Shown: piece by piece, positions 36,437 through 44,960 of the stretch | Layout: every line of letters begins with the position of its first letter | How positions within the stretch are numbered: position 1 is the first letter of the stretch | NCBI RefSeq assembly: GCF_000226255.1 | Contig: NZ_AGFG01000034.1 | Location: forward strand, 131,672 to 195,671 | Length of the DNA stretch: 64,000 nt | DNA from: Desulfovibrio sp. A2 | GTDB lineage: Bacteria; Desulfobacterota; Desulfovibrionia; Desulfovibrionales; Desulfovibrionaceae | Direction of reading: 5' to 3' | Position numbers and translations under genes: made by a program | Notes under the pieces: generated by a model | Seen by the model: only the letters and a program-made list of their open reading frames with translations | The model's database searches: none | Told to the model about the DNA's origin: nothing

Positions 36437-37306
36437 TCAGCGGCAGAGCCGCTGCACCAGCCCCATGATGTCGTACACCAGCCGGGCCGCCGCGAAATCC
36501 GCCGCGTGAAAGCCGTCCAGGGGGGCCAGTTCCACCACGTCGAAGCCCAGCACCTGCCGCCCGGCCATGGCCAGTTCCAGGCAGCGCCGGGCGTCGTACC
36601 AGCCAAGGCCGCCGGGCACCGGGGTGCCGGTGGCGGGCATGATGGAGGGGTCCAGCCCGTCCACGTCGAAGGTCACGTAGATGCGCTCCGGAAAGTCCGG
36701 CCGCAGCAGCGGGTCGGGGATGCCGTGGCGGGCCAGCGCGGCCGCGTCCAGATGGCCGACCCTTAGGGCGGCACGGCAGTCCACTTCTTCGCGGCACAGG
36801 GCGCGCACCCCGATCTGGAACAGCGGCAGGCCAAGGTCGGCCACGGCGCGGCGCATTACCGCAGCGTGGCTGTAGCGCGTGCCGCCGTAGCTGTCGCGCA
36901 GGTCGGCGTGGGCGTCGAACTGGACGACACCGAACGTGCCGTGCTGGCGGTGCAGCGCCCGCAGTGCACCCAAAGTGACGGTGTGTTCGCCGCCCAGCAG
37001 CACGGGCAGGCCGCCGTGGGACAGGGCCGTGGCCGTGGCCGCCTCGATGCGTGCCAGCACCGCCTCCGCCCCGCCGGAACAGTCCACGGCAGGCGCGGTG
37101 TGGATGCCAAGTTCGGCGGGCACCGATTCGCCGTCCCACAATTCCAGTTGGTCCGACGCTGCCAGGATGGCGGAAGGCCCCGCCGCCGTGCCCCCTCCGT
37201 AGGAGACGCTTTCTTCGTAGGGAACCGGAATGACATGAAAACGCGCCCCTTCCGGCGCAACGTCGTCCAGTTCAGAGGCCAGGAAACGCCCTTCGGCGTG
37301 CCGCAT
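36437..37306 (-). CDS. speB: Agmatinase
   Basis: 289-aa ureohydrolase that converts agmatine to putrescine and urea. Mn ligands in the ordered motifs GGEHT (residue about 121), FDAHADLRDSYGG (about 142-154) and FDVDGLDPSIMPATGTP (about 223-239) are all present. Start at 37306, where homology begins and GGAG sits seven bases upstream. It is the last gene of the polyamine cluster (speA, dehydrogenase, nspC, selenoprotein, speB), 177 bases after the selenoprotein gene, and supplies putrescine to the carboxyspermidine route. Confidence 0.93.
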   Translation of the reverse strand: MRHAEGRFLASELDDVAPEGARFHVIPVPYEESVSYGGGTAAGPSAILAASDQLELWDGESVPAELGIHTAPAVDCSGGAEAVLARIEAATATALSHGGLPVLLGGEHTVTLGALRALHRQHGTFGVVQFDAHADLRDSYGGTRYSHAAVMRRAVADLGLPLFQIGVRALCREEVDCRAALRVGHLDAAALARHGIPDPLLRPDFPERIYVTFDVDGLDPSIMPATGTPVPGGLGWYDARRCLELAMAGRQVLGFDVVELAPLDGFHAADFAAARLVYDIMGLVQRLCR

Positions 37307-37483
37307 GGCAAGCTCCGGTAACGCCTTCCCGCGCAGGGAGGCGGCTGTGTGCCCAACCGCGCAGCATGACACCCCTGACATGCCGCGCGGCCCTTCCAAC
37401 ATCCGCCGCCCTTCAACGGGGACGACGGCCGAAACAGTGAAACGAAACTCGCTGTCCGCGCCGTGTGCGCGGACATGGCGGTG

Positions 37484-37795
37484 CTACAACGCCGACTTTT
37501 CCGCCGCGATGATGTCCAGATACGGCCACAGCCACAGCAGGCGGCGCAACCGTACCACCACGTCGCCCCCGGCGCGCTCGGGCCGCAGGTCCGGGTCGGA
37601 CCAGATGGTCACGCCTTCGCGCTCCTCGCGCCGGAACCGGGCGGCGTCGCGCCCCTTGGGCTTGCCCACGCGCACGGCGGGGAGGCTCAGCAGCGAGCCG
37701 CCGCCTCAGCAGCCGCGCAGGGGCTGGTAGTATAGCGTGATGTGCCCGCCGCGCCCGGCCACGTGGCGCAGGGCATCCGGCTTGATGTCGATCAT
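37484..37795 (-). CDS. CC/Se-motif selenoprotein, UGA-recoded
   Basis: 103-aa protein if the in-frame TGA at 37708-37706 is read as selenocysteine (residue 30). Left half: MIDIKPDALRHVAGRGG, then LYYQPLRGC, then Sec, then GGGSLLSLPAVRVGKPKGRD. The frame stays open for 74 codons after the TGA to a TAG at 37484. GGAGG lies five bases before the ATG at 37795, a strong start. A Cys-Sec pair before GGG is the mark of a small family I recall as CC/Se motif (seleno)proteins. A perfect hairpin begins at once after the TGA. Function unknown. Without recoding the gene would be a 29-aa fragment and a start-less second half. Confidence 0.82.
37676..37705 (-). promoter_or_regulatory. Candidate bacterial SECIS hairpin
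   Basis: Directly after the UGA, the mRNA folds as GGCGG-C-GGCUC-GCUGCU-GAGCC-UCCC-CGCC: perfect inner 5-bp stem, 6-base loop, and lower GGCGG/CCGCC stem. Position and size fit bacterial SECIS elements, which lie within the coding region just after the Sec codon. Confidence 0.65.
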
Positions 37796-37874
37796 GACGG
37801 CCTCCGGAAAGATGCGTCCTGCCCGGATGGTAAGCCCGGCGTCCGGGCCGGGCAAGTGCGGCGTGCCCGCCGCA

Positions 37875-39089
37875 TCAGGACAGGCGGTACTTGAACGCCT
37901 CGTACCCGAAGGAGCGCACCACCTCGCGTCGCGCGCCCCGCCCATCCGCATTCGCCGGCCGGTAGCGGGCGATGGCGGGCAGTTGCAGCCCGTTGAAGGT
38001 GGTGGTCTTGACCATGCTGTAGATGGCCATGTCCAGGAAGGCCAGCCGGTCGCCGGGTTGCAGGGGCGCGTCGAACGAGTATTCGCCGATGACGTCGCCC
38101 GCCAGGCACGACTTGCCCGCGAAGCGGCAGGTCCACGCCTTTTCGCCCGGCAGGCCGGAGCCGATGCAGCCGGGGCGGTAGGGCATTTCCAGCACGTCGG
38201 GCATGTGTGCGGCGGCGGAGGTGTCCAGGATGGCGATGGGCATGTCGGCCTGCACCACGTCCAGCACCGTGCACAGCAGCACCCCGGCGTTCAGCGCCAC
38301 GGCCTCGCCCGGCTCGATGTACACCTGCACCCCGTACTTCCGCTGCATGCGCTCGATGCACCGGCACAGCAGGTCGATGTCGTAGCCCGGCCGGGTGACA
38401 TGGTGCCCGCCGCCGAAATTCAGCCACTTCATGCGGCCGAGGTGCGCGCCGAATTTCGCCTCCACCGCATCCAGGGTGCGGTCCAGCGCATCGGCGTCCT
38501 GCTCGCACAAGGTGTGGAAATGCAGGCCGGAAATGCCGTCCAGCGCGTCCTTGCCGCGTGCCGCGGCCTCGGCCAGTGCAGCCTCGAAGTGGTGGGGCCG
38601 CACCCCCAGGCGCGAACCGGGCGAGCACGGGTTGTAGATGGCCACGGCCCCTTCCGAGTGCTCCGGATTGATGCGGATGCCGCACTCGATGGGCCGCCCC
38701 GCAGCCGCCACCTGCGCGCGGAAACGGTCCCACTGCGCGAACGAGTTGAACACCAGGTGGTCGGCCAGGGTCACCAGCTCGGCCATGTCCGCATCGCTGT
38801 ACCCGGCGGCAAAGGCATGCACCTCGCCCCCGAATTCCTCGCGGCCCAGCCGCGCCTCGTGCGGTGAACTGGCGCAGGTGCCGTGCAGCACCCCGCCGTG
38901 CGCGCGCGACAACAGCGGAAACAGGCTCCACATGGCAAAGCCCTTCAGCGCAAGCAGCACCTTGGCCCCGGTGCGGCGCTGCACCGTGTCCAGGATGGCG
39001 GCGTTGGCCTCGATGCGTGCCTCGTCCACCACAAAGCACGGGGACGGGAAGCGGGTGGGGTCGAGCTGTTGCAGGTACTTGCTGTCCAT
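37875..39089 (-). CDS. nspC: Carboxynorspermidine/carboxyspermidine decarboxylase
   Basis: 404-aa PLP enzyme of the alanine-racemase fold, NspC type. Family traits: FPSPCFVVDEARIEAN, active-site lysine in LLALKGFAMWS at about residue 50, INPEHSEG, SRLGVR, GLHFHTLCEQ, GGGHHVTRPGYD and a catalytic Cys region YRPGCIGSG. Removes the carboxyl group of carboxy(nor)spermidine to give (nor)spermidine. GAGGT lies before ATG 39089. Acts after the dehydrogenase encoded upstream; 79 bases before the selenoprotein gene. Confidence 0.94.
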   Translation of the reverse strand: MDSKYLQQLDPTRFPSPCFVVDEARIEANAAILDTVQRRTGAKVLLALKGFAMWSLFPLLSRAHGGVLHGTCASSPHEARLGREEFGGEVHAFAAGYSDADMAELVTLADHLVFNSFAQWDRFRAQVAAAGRPIECGIRINPEHSEGAVAIYNPCSPGSRLGVRPHHFEAALAEAAARGKDALDGISGLHFHTLCEQDADALDRTLDAVEAKFGAHLGRMKWLNFGGGHHVTRPGYDIDLLCRCIERMQRKYGVQVYIEPGEAVALNAGVLLCTVLDVVQADMPIAILDTSAAAHMPDVLEMPYRPGCIGSGLPGEKAWTCRFAGKSCLAGDVIGEYSFDAPLQPGDRLAFLDMAIYSMVKTTTFNGLQLPAIARYRPANADGRGARREVVRSFGYEAFKYRLS

Positions 39090-39122
39090 GACGGCACCTC
39101 GCGGCGGGGGAAAGGGGGGAAC

Positions 39123-39164
39123 GCGGGGAGAGGGAACCTCTTGGAAGAGGTTCCCTCTCCCCGC
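39123..39164 (-). other. Perfect 20-bp hairpin between the dehydrogenase and nspC
   Basis: GCGGGGAGAGGGAACCTCTT and its exact complement are separated by only two bases. On the minus strand it is followed by GTTCCCCCCTTT. It sits in the leader of nspC, 34 bases before its ATG. It could attenuate, process or insulate the operon transcript. Confidence 0.75.
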
Positions 39165-39264
39165 ACCCCTCACCCTCCGGAACGTTTCACACGGAAATGC
39201 TGATGGCGGCGGAAGGAACCGGTCCTCCCGCCGCCCGAATCATCAACGGGAACGATGTGTACCG

Positions 39265-40455
39265 CTATTTCTCAACGACCACCCACGGCAGCCCGTGCTT
39301 GTTCAGGGCGTCCATGAACGGGTCGGGGTCCAGCTGTTCCATGTTGTACACGCCCTTGCCGGACCACTTGCCGGTCACCATCATCATGGCGCCGATCATG
39401 GCGGGCACGCCGGTGGTGTACGAAATGGCCTGCGAACCCACCTCGCGGTAGCATTCCTGATGGTCGCACACGTTGTAGATGTAGACGGTCTTGGGCTTGC
39501 CGTCCTTCACCCCCTGCATCAGGCAGCCGATGCAGGTCTTGCCCTTGGTGCGCGGGCCGAGGGATGCCGGGTCGGGCAGCAGCGAACGCAGGAACTGGAT
39601 GGGCACGATCTTCTTGCCGTCGTGCTCCACTTCGTCGATGCGGGTCATGCCCACGTTTTCCAGCACCTTCAGATGGTTCAGGTAGTTGTCCGAAAAGGTC
39701 ATCCAGAACCGGGCGCGCTTCAGGCCCTTCAGGTTCAGCACCAGCGATTCCAGTTCCTCGTGGTACATGAGGAAGCACTTCTTCGCGCCGATGCCGTCCG
39801 GAAAGTCGTAGTTCATGGACCACGACAGGGGGTCGGTTTCCACCCATTCGCCCCATTCCCAGTAGCGGCCGCGCGCGGTCACTTCGCGGATGTTGATTTC
39901 CGGGTTGAAGTTGGTGGCAAAGGGGTGGCCGTGGTCGCCCGCGTTGCAGTCGATGATGTCGAGCACATGCACTTCGTCCAGCAGGTGCTTCATGACGTAG
40001 GCGCAAAACACGTTGGTCACGCCGGGGTCGAAGCCGCTGCCCAGCAGGGCCATCAGCCCGGCCTTCTCGAAGCGCTCCTGGTAGGCCCACTGCCACTTGT
40101 ACTCGAACTTGGCCTCGTCCAGCGGCTCGTAGTTGGCGGTATCCAGGTAGTGCACGCCGGTTTCGAGACAGGCGTCCATGATGGTCAGGTCCTGGTACGG
40201 CAGGGCGATGTTCAGCACCATGTCCGGCTTGTACGCGCGGATCAGCGCCACCAGCTCGGGCACGTTGTCCGCGTCCACCTGGGCCGTTTCGATGGTGCGC
40301 CCGGTACGGGCCTTCACGTCCGCGGCAATGGCGTCGCACTTCGACTTGGTGCGGCTTGCCAGCATGATTTCGGAAAACACGGAGGGAACCTGCGCGCACT
40401 TGTGGACGACCACGCCGCCCACGCCGCCAGCGCCGATGATGAGGACACGTGCCAT
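39265..40455 (-). CDS. Carboxynorspermidine/carboxyspermidine dehydrogenase (saccharopine dehydrogenase family)
   Basis: 396-aa NAD(P)-dependent enzyme. Rossmann start ARVLIIGAGGVGGVVVHKC, then the LYS1-like C-terminal domain. In this gene context (next to nspC and spermidine genes) it should be the CANSDH/CASDH that reductively condenses putrescine or diaminopropane with aspartate semialdehyde rather than a lysine enzyme. AAGGAG precedes the ATG. The nearest ribosome-binding site and the start of homology agree at 40455. Confidence 0.92.
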   Translation of the reverse strand: MARVLIIGAGGVGGVVVHKCAQVPSVFSEIMLASRTKSKCDAIAADVKARTGRTIETAQVDADNVPELVALIRAYKPDMVLNIALPYQDLTIMDACLETGVHYLDTANYEPLDEAKFEYKWQWAYQERFEKAGLMALLGSGFDPGVTNVFCAYVMKHLLDEVHVLDIIDCNAGDHGHPFATNFNPEINIREVTARGRYWEWGEWVETDPLSWSMNYDFPDGIGAKKCFLMYHEELESLVLNLKGLKRARFWMTFSDNYLNHLKVLENVGMTRIDEVEHDGKKIVPIQFLRSLLPDPASLGPRTKGKTCIGCLMQGVKDGKPKTVYIYNVCDHQECYREVGSQAISYTTGVPAMIGAMMMVTGKWSGKGVYNMEQLDPDPFMDALNKHGLPWVVVEK

Positions 40456-40747
40456 GACGCACTCCTTTGCGCACCCCGCCCGCCCCGAGCACCCATGCCC
40501 GGCAACGCGCGACCGCGCGACACTGCTGTGGTTATCCCGAACGGCCAGCCCCACACCATGGGACGGCCCCGCTTGTTGCCTGTATGCGCCGGTGACCGGC
40601 GTCAGCATACCATGCGATCCGCACGGCATGCATCAAGGGTATCCTGCTTCGACGGGGTGCGGAACACTTTGAAAGCTCAACGCCTTCTTTGTGGCATCGC
40701 GTCACCCGCCGACAGTGCGATATTCACCGCATCGCAGTGGTGCCATG
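40456..40747. other. Intergenic, no gene seen
   Basis: About 290 bases between the dehydrogenase start and the long palindrome after speA. No frame with support. A separate promoter for the dehydrogenase-nspC-selenoprotein-speB part may lie here. Confidence 0.35.
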
Positions 40748-40894
40748 GCGCCCGCATCCGAAAAAGGCATCTTGTTCGCTGGCGAGGAAGGCGAGCCTTT
40801 CATGCAGGGAGTGTACTCTTATCGTACTCGACCGGAATGAAAGGCGACGCCTGACGACGCCAGCGGGCAAGAGGCCCTTTCGGAGCGGGGGCCG
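40748..40894 (-). repeat. Long palindromic element A1, after speA
   Basis: Nearly self-complementary over about 147 bases, ending right at the speA stop. Outer arms CCCGCATCCGAAAAAGGC / GCCCTTTCGGAGCGGG with TTCGCTGGCG / CGCCAGCGGG; inner arms AGGCGAGCCTTTCAT / ATGAAAGGCGACGCCT; central block AGGGAGTGTACTCTTATCGT then ACTCGACCGGA (given on the plus strand). One of four related elements. Confidence 0.85.
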
Positions 40895-42832
40895 TTAGCG
40901 TTCGAAGTAGGTGTAGCCCCGCAACCCATCCTCATACGCCTGCATCACCCGGTACCGATCCGAGGGGGTGATGCGCCCCTCGCGAACGGCCTGTTCCGCG
41001 GCCTCGCGGATGTCGTCGATGATGCGGCGGGGGTCGTATTCCACGTACGACAGGATGTCCGCCACGGAATCGCCGCGCAGTTCGCGCACGAATTCGTAGC
41101 TGCCGTCCTCATGTACGCGCACCGAAACCACGTTGGTGTCGCCCAGCAGGTTGTGCAGGTCGCCCAGGGTTTCCTGATACGCCCCCACCAGGAACACGCC
41201 GAGGTAGTATTCCTCGCCGGCCTTCAGAGGGTGCAGGTCCAGGGTGCCCTTCACGCCTTGCGGGTCGATGAAGTGGTCGATGCGGCCGTCGCTGTCGCAG
41301 GTGATGTCGGACAGGATGCCCTGGCGCGAGGGCAGCTCGTTCAGGCGGTGCAGGGGCACCACCGGGAACAGCTGGTCGATGGCCCACGAGTCGGGCAGCG
41401 ACTGGAACACGCTGAAGTTGCCGTAGTAGATGTCGGCCAGGGCCACGTCTATCTCGGCAAGGTCCTTGGGCACGTGCTTCAGCTTCTGCTTCTCCTGGGC
41501 GATGCGCTTCATGATGGCCCAGAAGTAGCGCTCGCCAAGGGTGCGTTCGCGCAGGGTGATGCGCCCGGTCAGGAACTGCTGGCGCACTTCGTCGCGGTAG
41601 TACACGGCGTCGTTGTAGCATTCCTGCAGGTTGCGCAGGGTAAGACCGGCCAGCGCCTCGCGCATGTTGCGCACGGGCTCGGGGCAGTCGTCGGGCAGGA
41701 TGTCGGGCAGGTTGCCGATCTCCACGCGGCTCACGTCCAGGATGTTGAACAGCAGCATGGAGTAGTAGGCCACGGTGGCGCGGCCCGATTCGGTGACGAT
41801 GTGCGGATGGGCGATGCCTTCCTCGTCGAGGATGTTCATCACCGCCTCGATGATGTCCGCGCAGTATTCGTCAAGGCTGTAGTTGCGGCTGCTCACGTAG
41901 TTGGTGTGCGAGCCGTCGTAGTCCACGGCAAGGCCCCCGCCAAGGTCCAGGTAGCCCATGGCCGCGCCTTCGGCCACCAGGCCGCCGTAGATGCGGCAGG
42001 CCTCCATGACGGCGGCGCGGATGTCGCGGATGTTCGGCACCTGCGACCCCAGGTGGTAGTGCAGCAACTGGAAGCAGTCGAGCATGTCGTGGTCCTTCAG
42101 CAGATCCACCACGTCCACGATCTGCGCCGTGGTCAGGCCGAAGGTGGAGCGTTCGCCGCCAGAATCGGTCCAGTGGCCGCCCGCCTTCACGGACAGCTTG
42201 GCGCGCACGCCGATGAGCGGGCGCACGCCAAGGCACTTGGAGCGTTCGAGGATGAGCGGCAGCTCGCTGGCCATTTCCAGCACGAAGAAGCACTTGTAGC
42301 CCATGCGCACGGCGTGCAGGCCAAGGTCGATGAACTCCTCGTCCTTGTAACCGTTGCAGACCAGGCAGGCCTCGCGGTCGCGCAGTTGCGACACGGCGGC
42401 GATGAGCTCGGCCTTGCTGCCTACCTCCAGCCCGTGGTGGTAGCGCGAACCGAACTGGGCGATCTTTTCGACCACCTGCTGCTGCTGATTGACCTTGATG
42501 GGGAAGATGCCCCGGTATTCGCCCTTGTAGCCGAGCGACCCGATGGCCTTACGGAAGGATTGGTGAAGACTGGTGATCTGGGAATCGAGAATGTTCTCGA
42601 TGCGCAGGAGCACGGGCATGTCATAGCCGCGCTCCCGCATGCCCCGGATGATTTCCGGGATGCTTACGGCAGGACCGCGGTTGTCTCCGAAAGGATAGAC
42701 CACGACATCGCCGCTGGCGGCGACATCGAAGTACCCGGCACCCCAATTGCGGATGCCATAGAGCTCAGCGGAGTCTTCGACACTCCACTGTTGCAGCGTA
42801 CGGTTTCTTGCCAATTCCCGAACCTCATACAT
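40895..42832 (-). CDS. speA: Biosynthetic arginine decarboxylase
   Basis: 645-aa PLP enzyme (arginine to agmatine and CO2), first step of putrescine synthesis. Family motifs: IRNWGAGYFDVAASGDVVVYP at the start, the PLP lysine in YRGIFPIKVNQQ at about residue 85, GSKAEL, CNGYKDEE, LDLGGGLAVDYDG, and TESGRATVAYYS. Length matches SpeA (630-660 aa). ATG 42832 is taken; a GTG eight codons earlier with AGGCGG upstream is possible. First gene of the polyamine cluster, preceded by a strong promoter. Confidence 0.95.
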   Translation of the reverse strand: MYEVRELARNRTLQQWSVEDSAELYGIRNWGAGYFDVAASGDVVVYPFGDNRGPAVSIPEIIRGMRERGYDMPVLLRIENILDSQITSLHQSFRKAIGSLGYKGEYRGIFPIKVNQQQQVVEKIAQFGSRYHHGLEVGSKAELIAAVSQLRDREACLVCNGYKDEEFIDLGLHAVRMGYKCFFVLEMASELPLILERSKCLGVRPLIGVRAKLSVKAGGHWTDSGGERSTFGLTTAQIVDVVDLLKDHDMLDCFQLLHYHLGSQVPNIRDIRAAVMEACRIYGGLVAEGAAMGYLDLGGGLAVDYDGSHTNYVSSRNYSLDEYCADIIEAVMNILDEEGIAHPHIVTESGRATVAYYSMLLFNILDVSRVEIGNLPDILPDDCPEPVRNMREALAGLTLRNLQECYNDAVYYRDEVRQQFLTGRITLRERTLGERYFWAIMKRIAQEKQKLKHVPKDLAEIDVALADIYYGNFSVFQSLPDSWAIDQLFPVVPLHRLNELPSRQGILSDITCDSDGRIDHFIDPQGVKGTLDLHPLKAGEEYYLGVFLVGAYQETLGDLHNLLGDTNVVSVRVHEDGSYEFVRELRGDSVADILSYVEYDPRRIIDDIREAAEQAVREGRITPSDRYRVMQAYEDGLRGYTYFER

Positions 42833-42948
42833 ACCCCGTTTACAGGTGCATGCCACGGCGCCGCCTTTGCGGCGGGCCGACCAGAGCCTCTCTCTTCCCC
42901 CATGCGCTGGTGCAGGACAGGGGCGCGCACGCGTTGGAAGAGTGGCAC

Positions 42949-42977
42949 TATCTATTGATAGCCGGGGGCCTTGTCAA
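42949..42977 (-). promoter_or_regulatory. Sigma-70 promoter of speA
   Basis: On the minus strand TTGACA (42977-42972), exact 17-base spacer, TAGATA (42954-42949). Both boxes are near consensus, and the site lies about 110 bases before the speA ATG. The long leader could hold further control, but I see no known riboswitch. Confidence 0.78.
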
Positions 42978-43593
42978 CGGTATTTTGCCCCATTTCTCGC
43001 GATTGTCACAGCACCCCGCGATCATTGGGACCGCACGATGCGCGCCGCGCACCCGGTGGGCGTTTTCCCCCATTTTGCGGTAGGGCACGAGGCGAGATGG
43101 CGATGACCGCTGACAGCCCCCCCCCGCTGTGGTATGGCGGGTAGCGTATTTCGCAAAGATGATATCCGATACAGACTAAAGGCCAGCCGAAATTCCGCCG
43201 TAAAGCAGAGGTAGGCCCGGCCGAATGTGCGCCAAGGAGATGCCGGACATCTGCCGGATGGCTTCCGGAAACCGTCCGACCACTGCCTGATGACGGACAC
43301 AAGCCGGGCGATCGGCAGCAGGCGCGGACACTGCCGCGCCCCGTCTGCACGCGGCACGGCCTTGCGCCAGAGTTCGCACTCCACGTTTTCACTGTTCCCA
43401 AGGTTCCATTCCGGGTAGCGCGTACGGCACGTTCGGGGAAACGTGCGGGGAGGACGCCGCTGCCCGCCCCCGGTACCGCACCCTGCGTTTCCCCTCACGC
43501 ATGGAACAAGCCGCCCGACCTTCGCCAGCGCTTCTGCGCGCGTTGCGGGCATGCGCGGCGTTGCCCGTCCGCATCCTTCCACGAGAGGCACCA
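42978..43593. other. Divergent intergenic region, no gene seen
   Basis: About 615 bases between the speA promoter and the diguanylate cyclase start. Open frames exist on both strands but lack ribosome-binding sites and have low-information sequences. An AT-rich stretch near 43150-43190 may hold the plus-strand promoter. Confidence 0.4.
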
Positions 43594-44739
43594 GTGATCG
43601 ACAAAAGCAGGCTGCACCGCTGCGTGAACGCCCTGCTTGCCAATGGCCTGCAGGAAAACGCCGACCCGGAGACCGCGCGCGTCACCGGGGTGGCGAACCT
43701 GTTCTATGGCGTCACGGCGTTGTTCGCCTCGGTCATGGGTCTGCTGGACTTCGCCCAGGGGCAGACCGCCTTCGTGCTGTTCCTGCTGGTGCTGCTGGCG
43801 CTTGCCCTGTTCGGGCTGTTCTGGGTGCGCCGCACCGGCCGCCACGTGCTGCCCAGCACCGCGCTGGTGGCGGTGCTGTACTGCCTGTCGCTCTACCTGG
43901 TGGCCCACGGCGGGGTGGAAGGCAGCGGCTTCGTGTGGCTGTTCATCTTCCCGCCCGTGGTCATGCTGACCTTCGGCCTGTCCATCGGCATCCTGCTGAT
44001 GGGGGCGCTGCTGGCAGGGGTGGCGGCCATCCTGTTCCTGCCGGGCGATCCCTTCCTGTACGCCGACTATTCACAGGCCTTCCGCATCCGCTACATGGTG
44101 GCACTGATCTGTTGCGGCATCTTCGCCGGGCTTGCCGAATACACCCGGCGGCACACCCAGCGCCTGCTCATCCTGCTTACCCAGCAACTGGCCGAAAGCG
44201 CCCGCACCGACGAGTTGACCGGCCTCGCCAACCGCCGCGCCCTGTGCGAACGGCTGGAATACGAGCAGGTGCGCGCCCGCCGCACCGGCCGTCCGTTGTC
44301 CATCACCATCTGCGACATCGACCACTTCAAGTCGGTGAACGACTGTTACGGTCACCAGTGCGGCGACCAGGTGCTGCAATCGGTGGCCGGGCTGCTGCAC
44401 GACAACCTGCGCCACCAGGACACCATCTGCCGCTGGGGCGGCGAGGAATTCCTGCTGCTGCTGCCGGAAACCGACGAGGCCGGTGCCGCCCGGCTGGCCG
44501 AAAAGCTGCGCGATCAGGTGGAACGGATGGAATACTCGTACCACGGCATCCCGGTCAGCGTTACCCTGTCCTTCGGGGTGCACACCTGCGGCCCGGAAGG
44601 CGACATCGACTACCACATCCGCAAGGCCGACCAGAAGCTGTACCTGGCCAAGGAACAGGGCCGCAACCGGGTGTTCGCGGGCGAAGTGCCCGACATCTTC
44701 CTGCCCGAAGGGCTGGTGCTAGAAGAAGAGGAAGCCTAG
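43594..44739 (+). CDS. Membrane diguanylate cyclase (GGEEF)
   Basis: 381-aa protein with about six N-terminal membrane segments (residues 30-195, ending near YTRRHTQRL), then a GGDEF domain at about 205-365 with DELTGLANRRAL, CDIDHFKSVNDCYGH and active-site WGGEEF at about 281-286. GTG at 43594 is chosen since GAGAGG lies five bases upstream and the membrane region begins soon after; the frame is open to an ATG at 43501. Predicted to make c-di-GMP in response to a membrane or periplasmic cue. Confidence 0.9.
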   Translation: MIDKSRLHRCVNALLANGLQENADPETARVTGVANLFYGVTALFASVMGLLDFAQGQTAFVLFLLVLLALALFGLFWVRRTGRHVLPSTALVAVLYCLSLYLVAHGGVEGSGFVWLFIFPPVVMLTFGLSIGILLMGALLAGVAAILFLPGDPFLYADYSQAFRIRYMVALICCGIFAGLAEYTRRHTQRLLILLTQQLAESARTDELTGLANRRALCERLEYEQVRARRTGRPLSITICDIDHFKSVNDCYGHQCGDQVLQSVAGLLHDNLRHQDTICRWGGEEFLLLLPETDEAGAARLAEKLRDQVERMEYSYHGIPVSVTLSFGVHTCGPEGDIDYHIRKADQKLYLAKEQGRNRVFAGEVPDIFLPEGLVLEEEEA

Positions 44740-44899
44740 CGTCCTTCCGCCCCCTGCCCGCCCCGTCCGCCTCGTCCGCCCCGTCCGGCGCTTTCCGGAC
44801 GCTTGCCGCAGCCTCTTTCCATTTTCCGCCCGCTCATCATGCCGCGCGCCTTTCCGGAGCGCGGCGTTCCGCATGGCTCGCTTTCCGGCCGGAACGCAT

Positions 44900-44931
44900 G
44901 CGGGCCGCGAAGGTTTCCCCTCGCGGCCCGC
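44900..44931. terminator. Terminator between the diguanylate cyclase and pepA
   Basis: 11-bp perfect stem GCGGGCCGCGA / TCGCGGCCCGC, loop of 10 bases, followed on the plus strand by TCGTCGTTTTCC. It serves the plus-strand gene and may also stop pepA transcripts. Confidence 0.7.
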
Positions 44932-44960
44932 TCGTCGTTTTCCGAATTTCGCGCCGTGCG

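Noticed and set aside
37706..37951. An 81-codon standalone gene ending at the UGA
   Set aside because: Its first 52 codons lie upstream of a far better start (37795) and the natural reading continues through the UGA as a selenoprotein.
43022..43591. A 189-codon minus-strand frame upstream of the diguanylate cyclase
   Set aside because: No ribosome-binding site, low-information Arg/Pro/Ser-rich sequence and no family resemblance.
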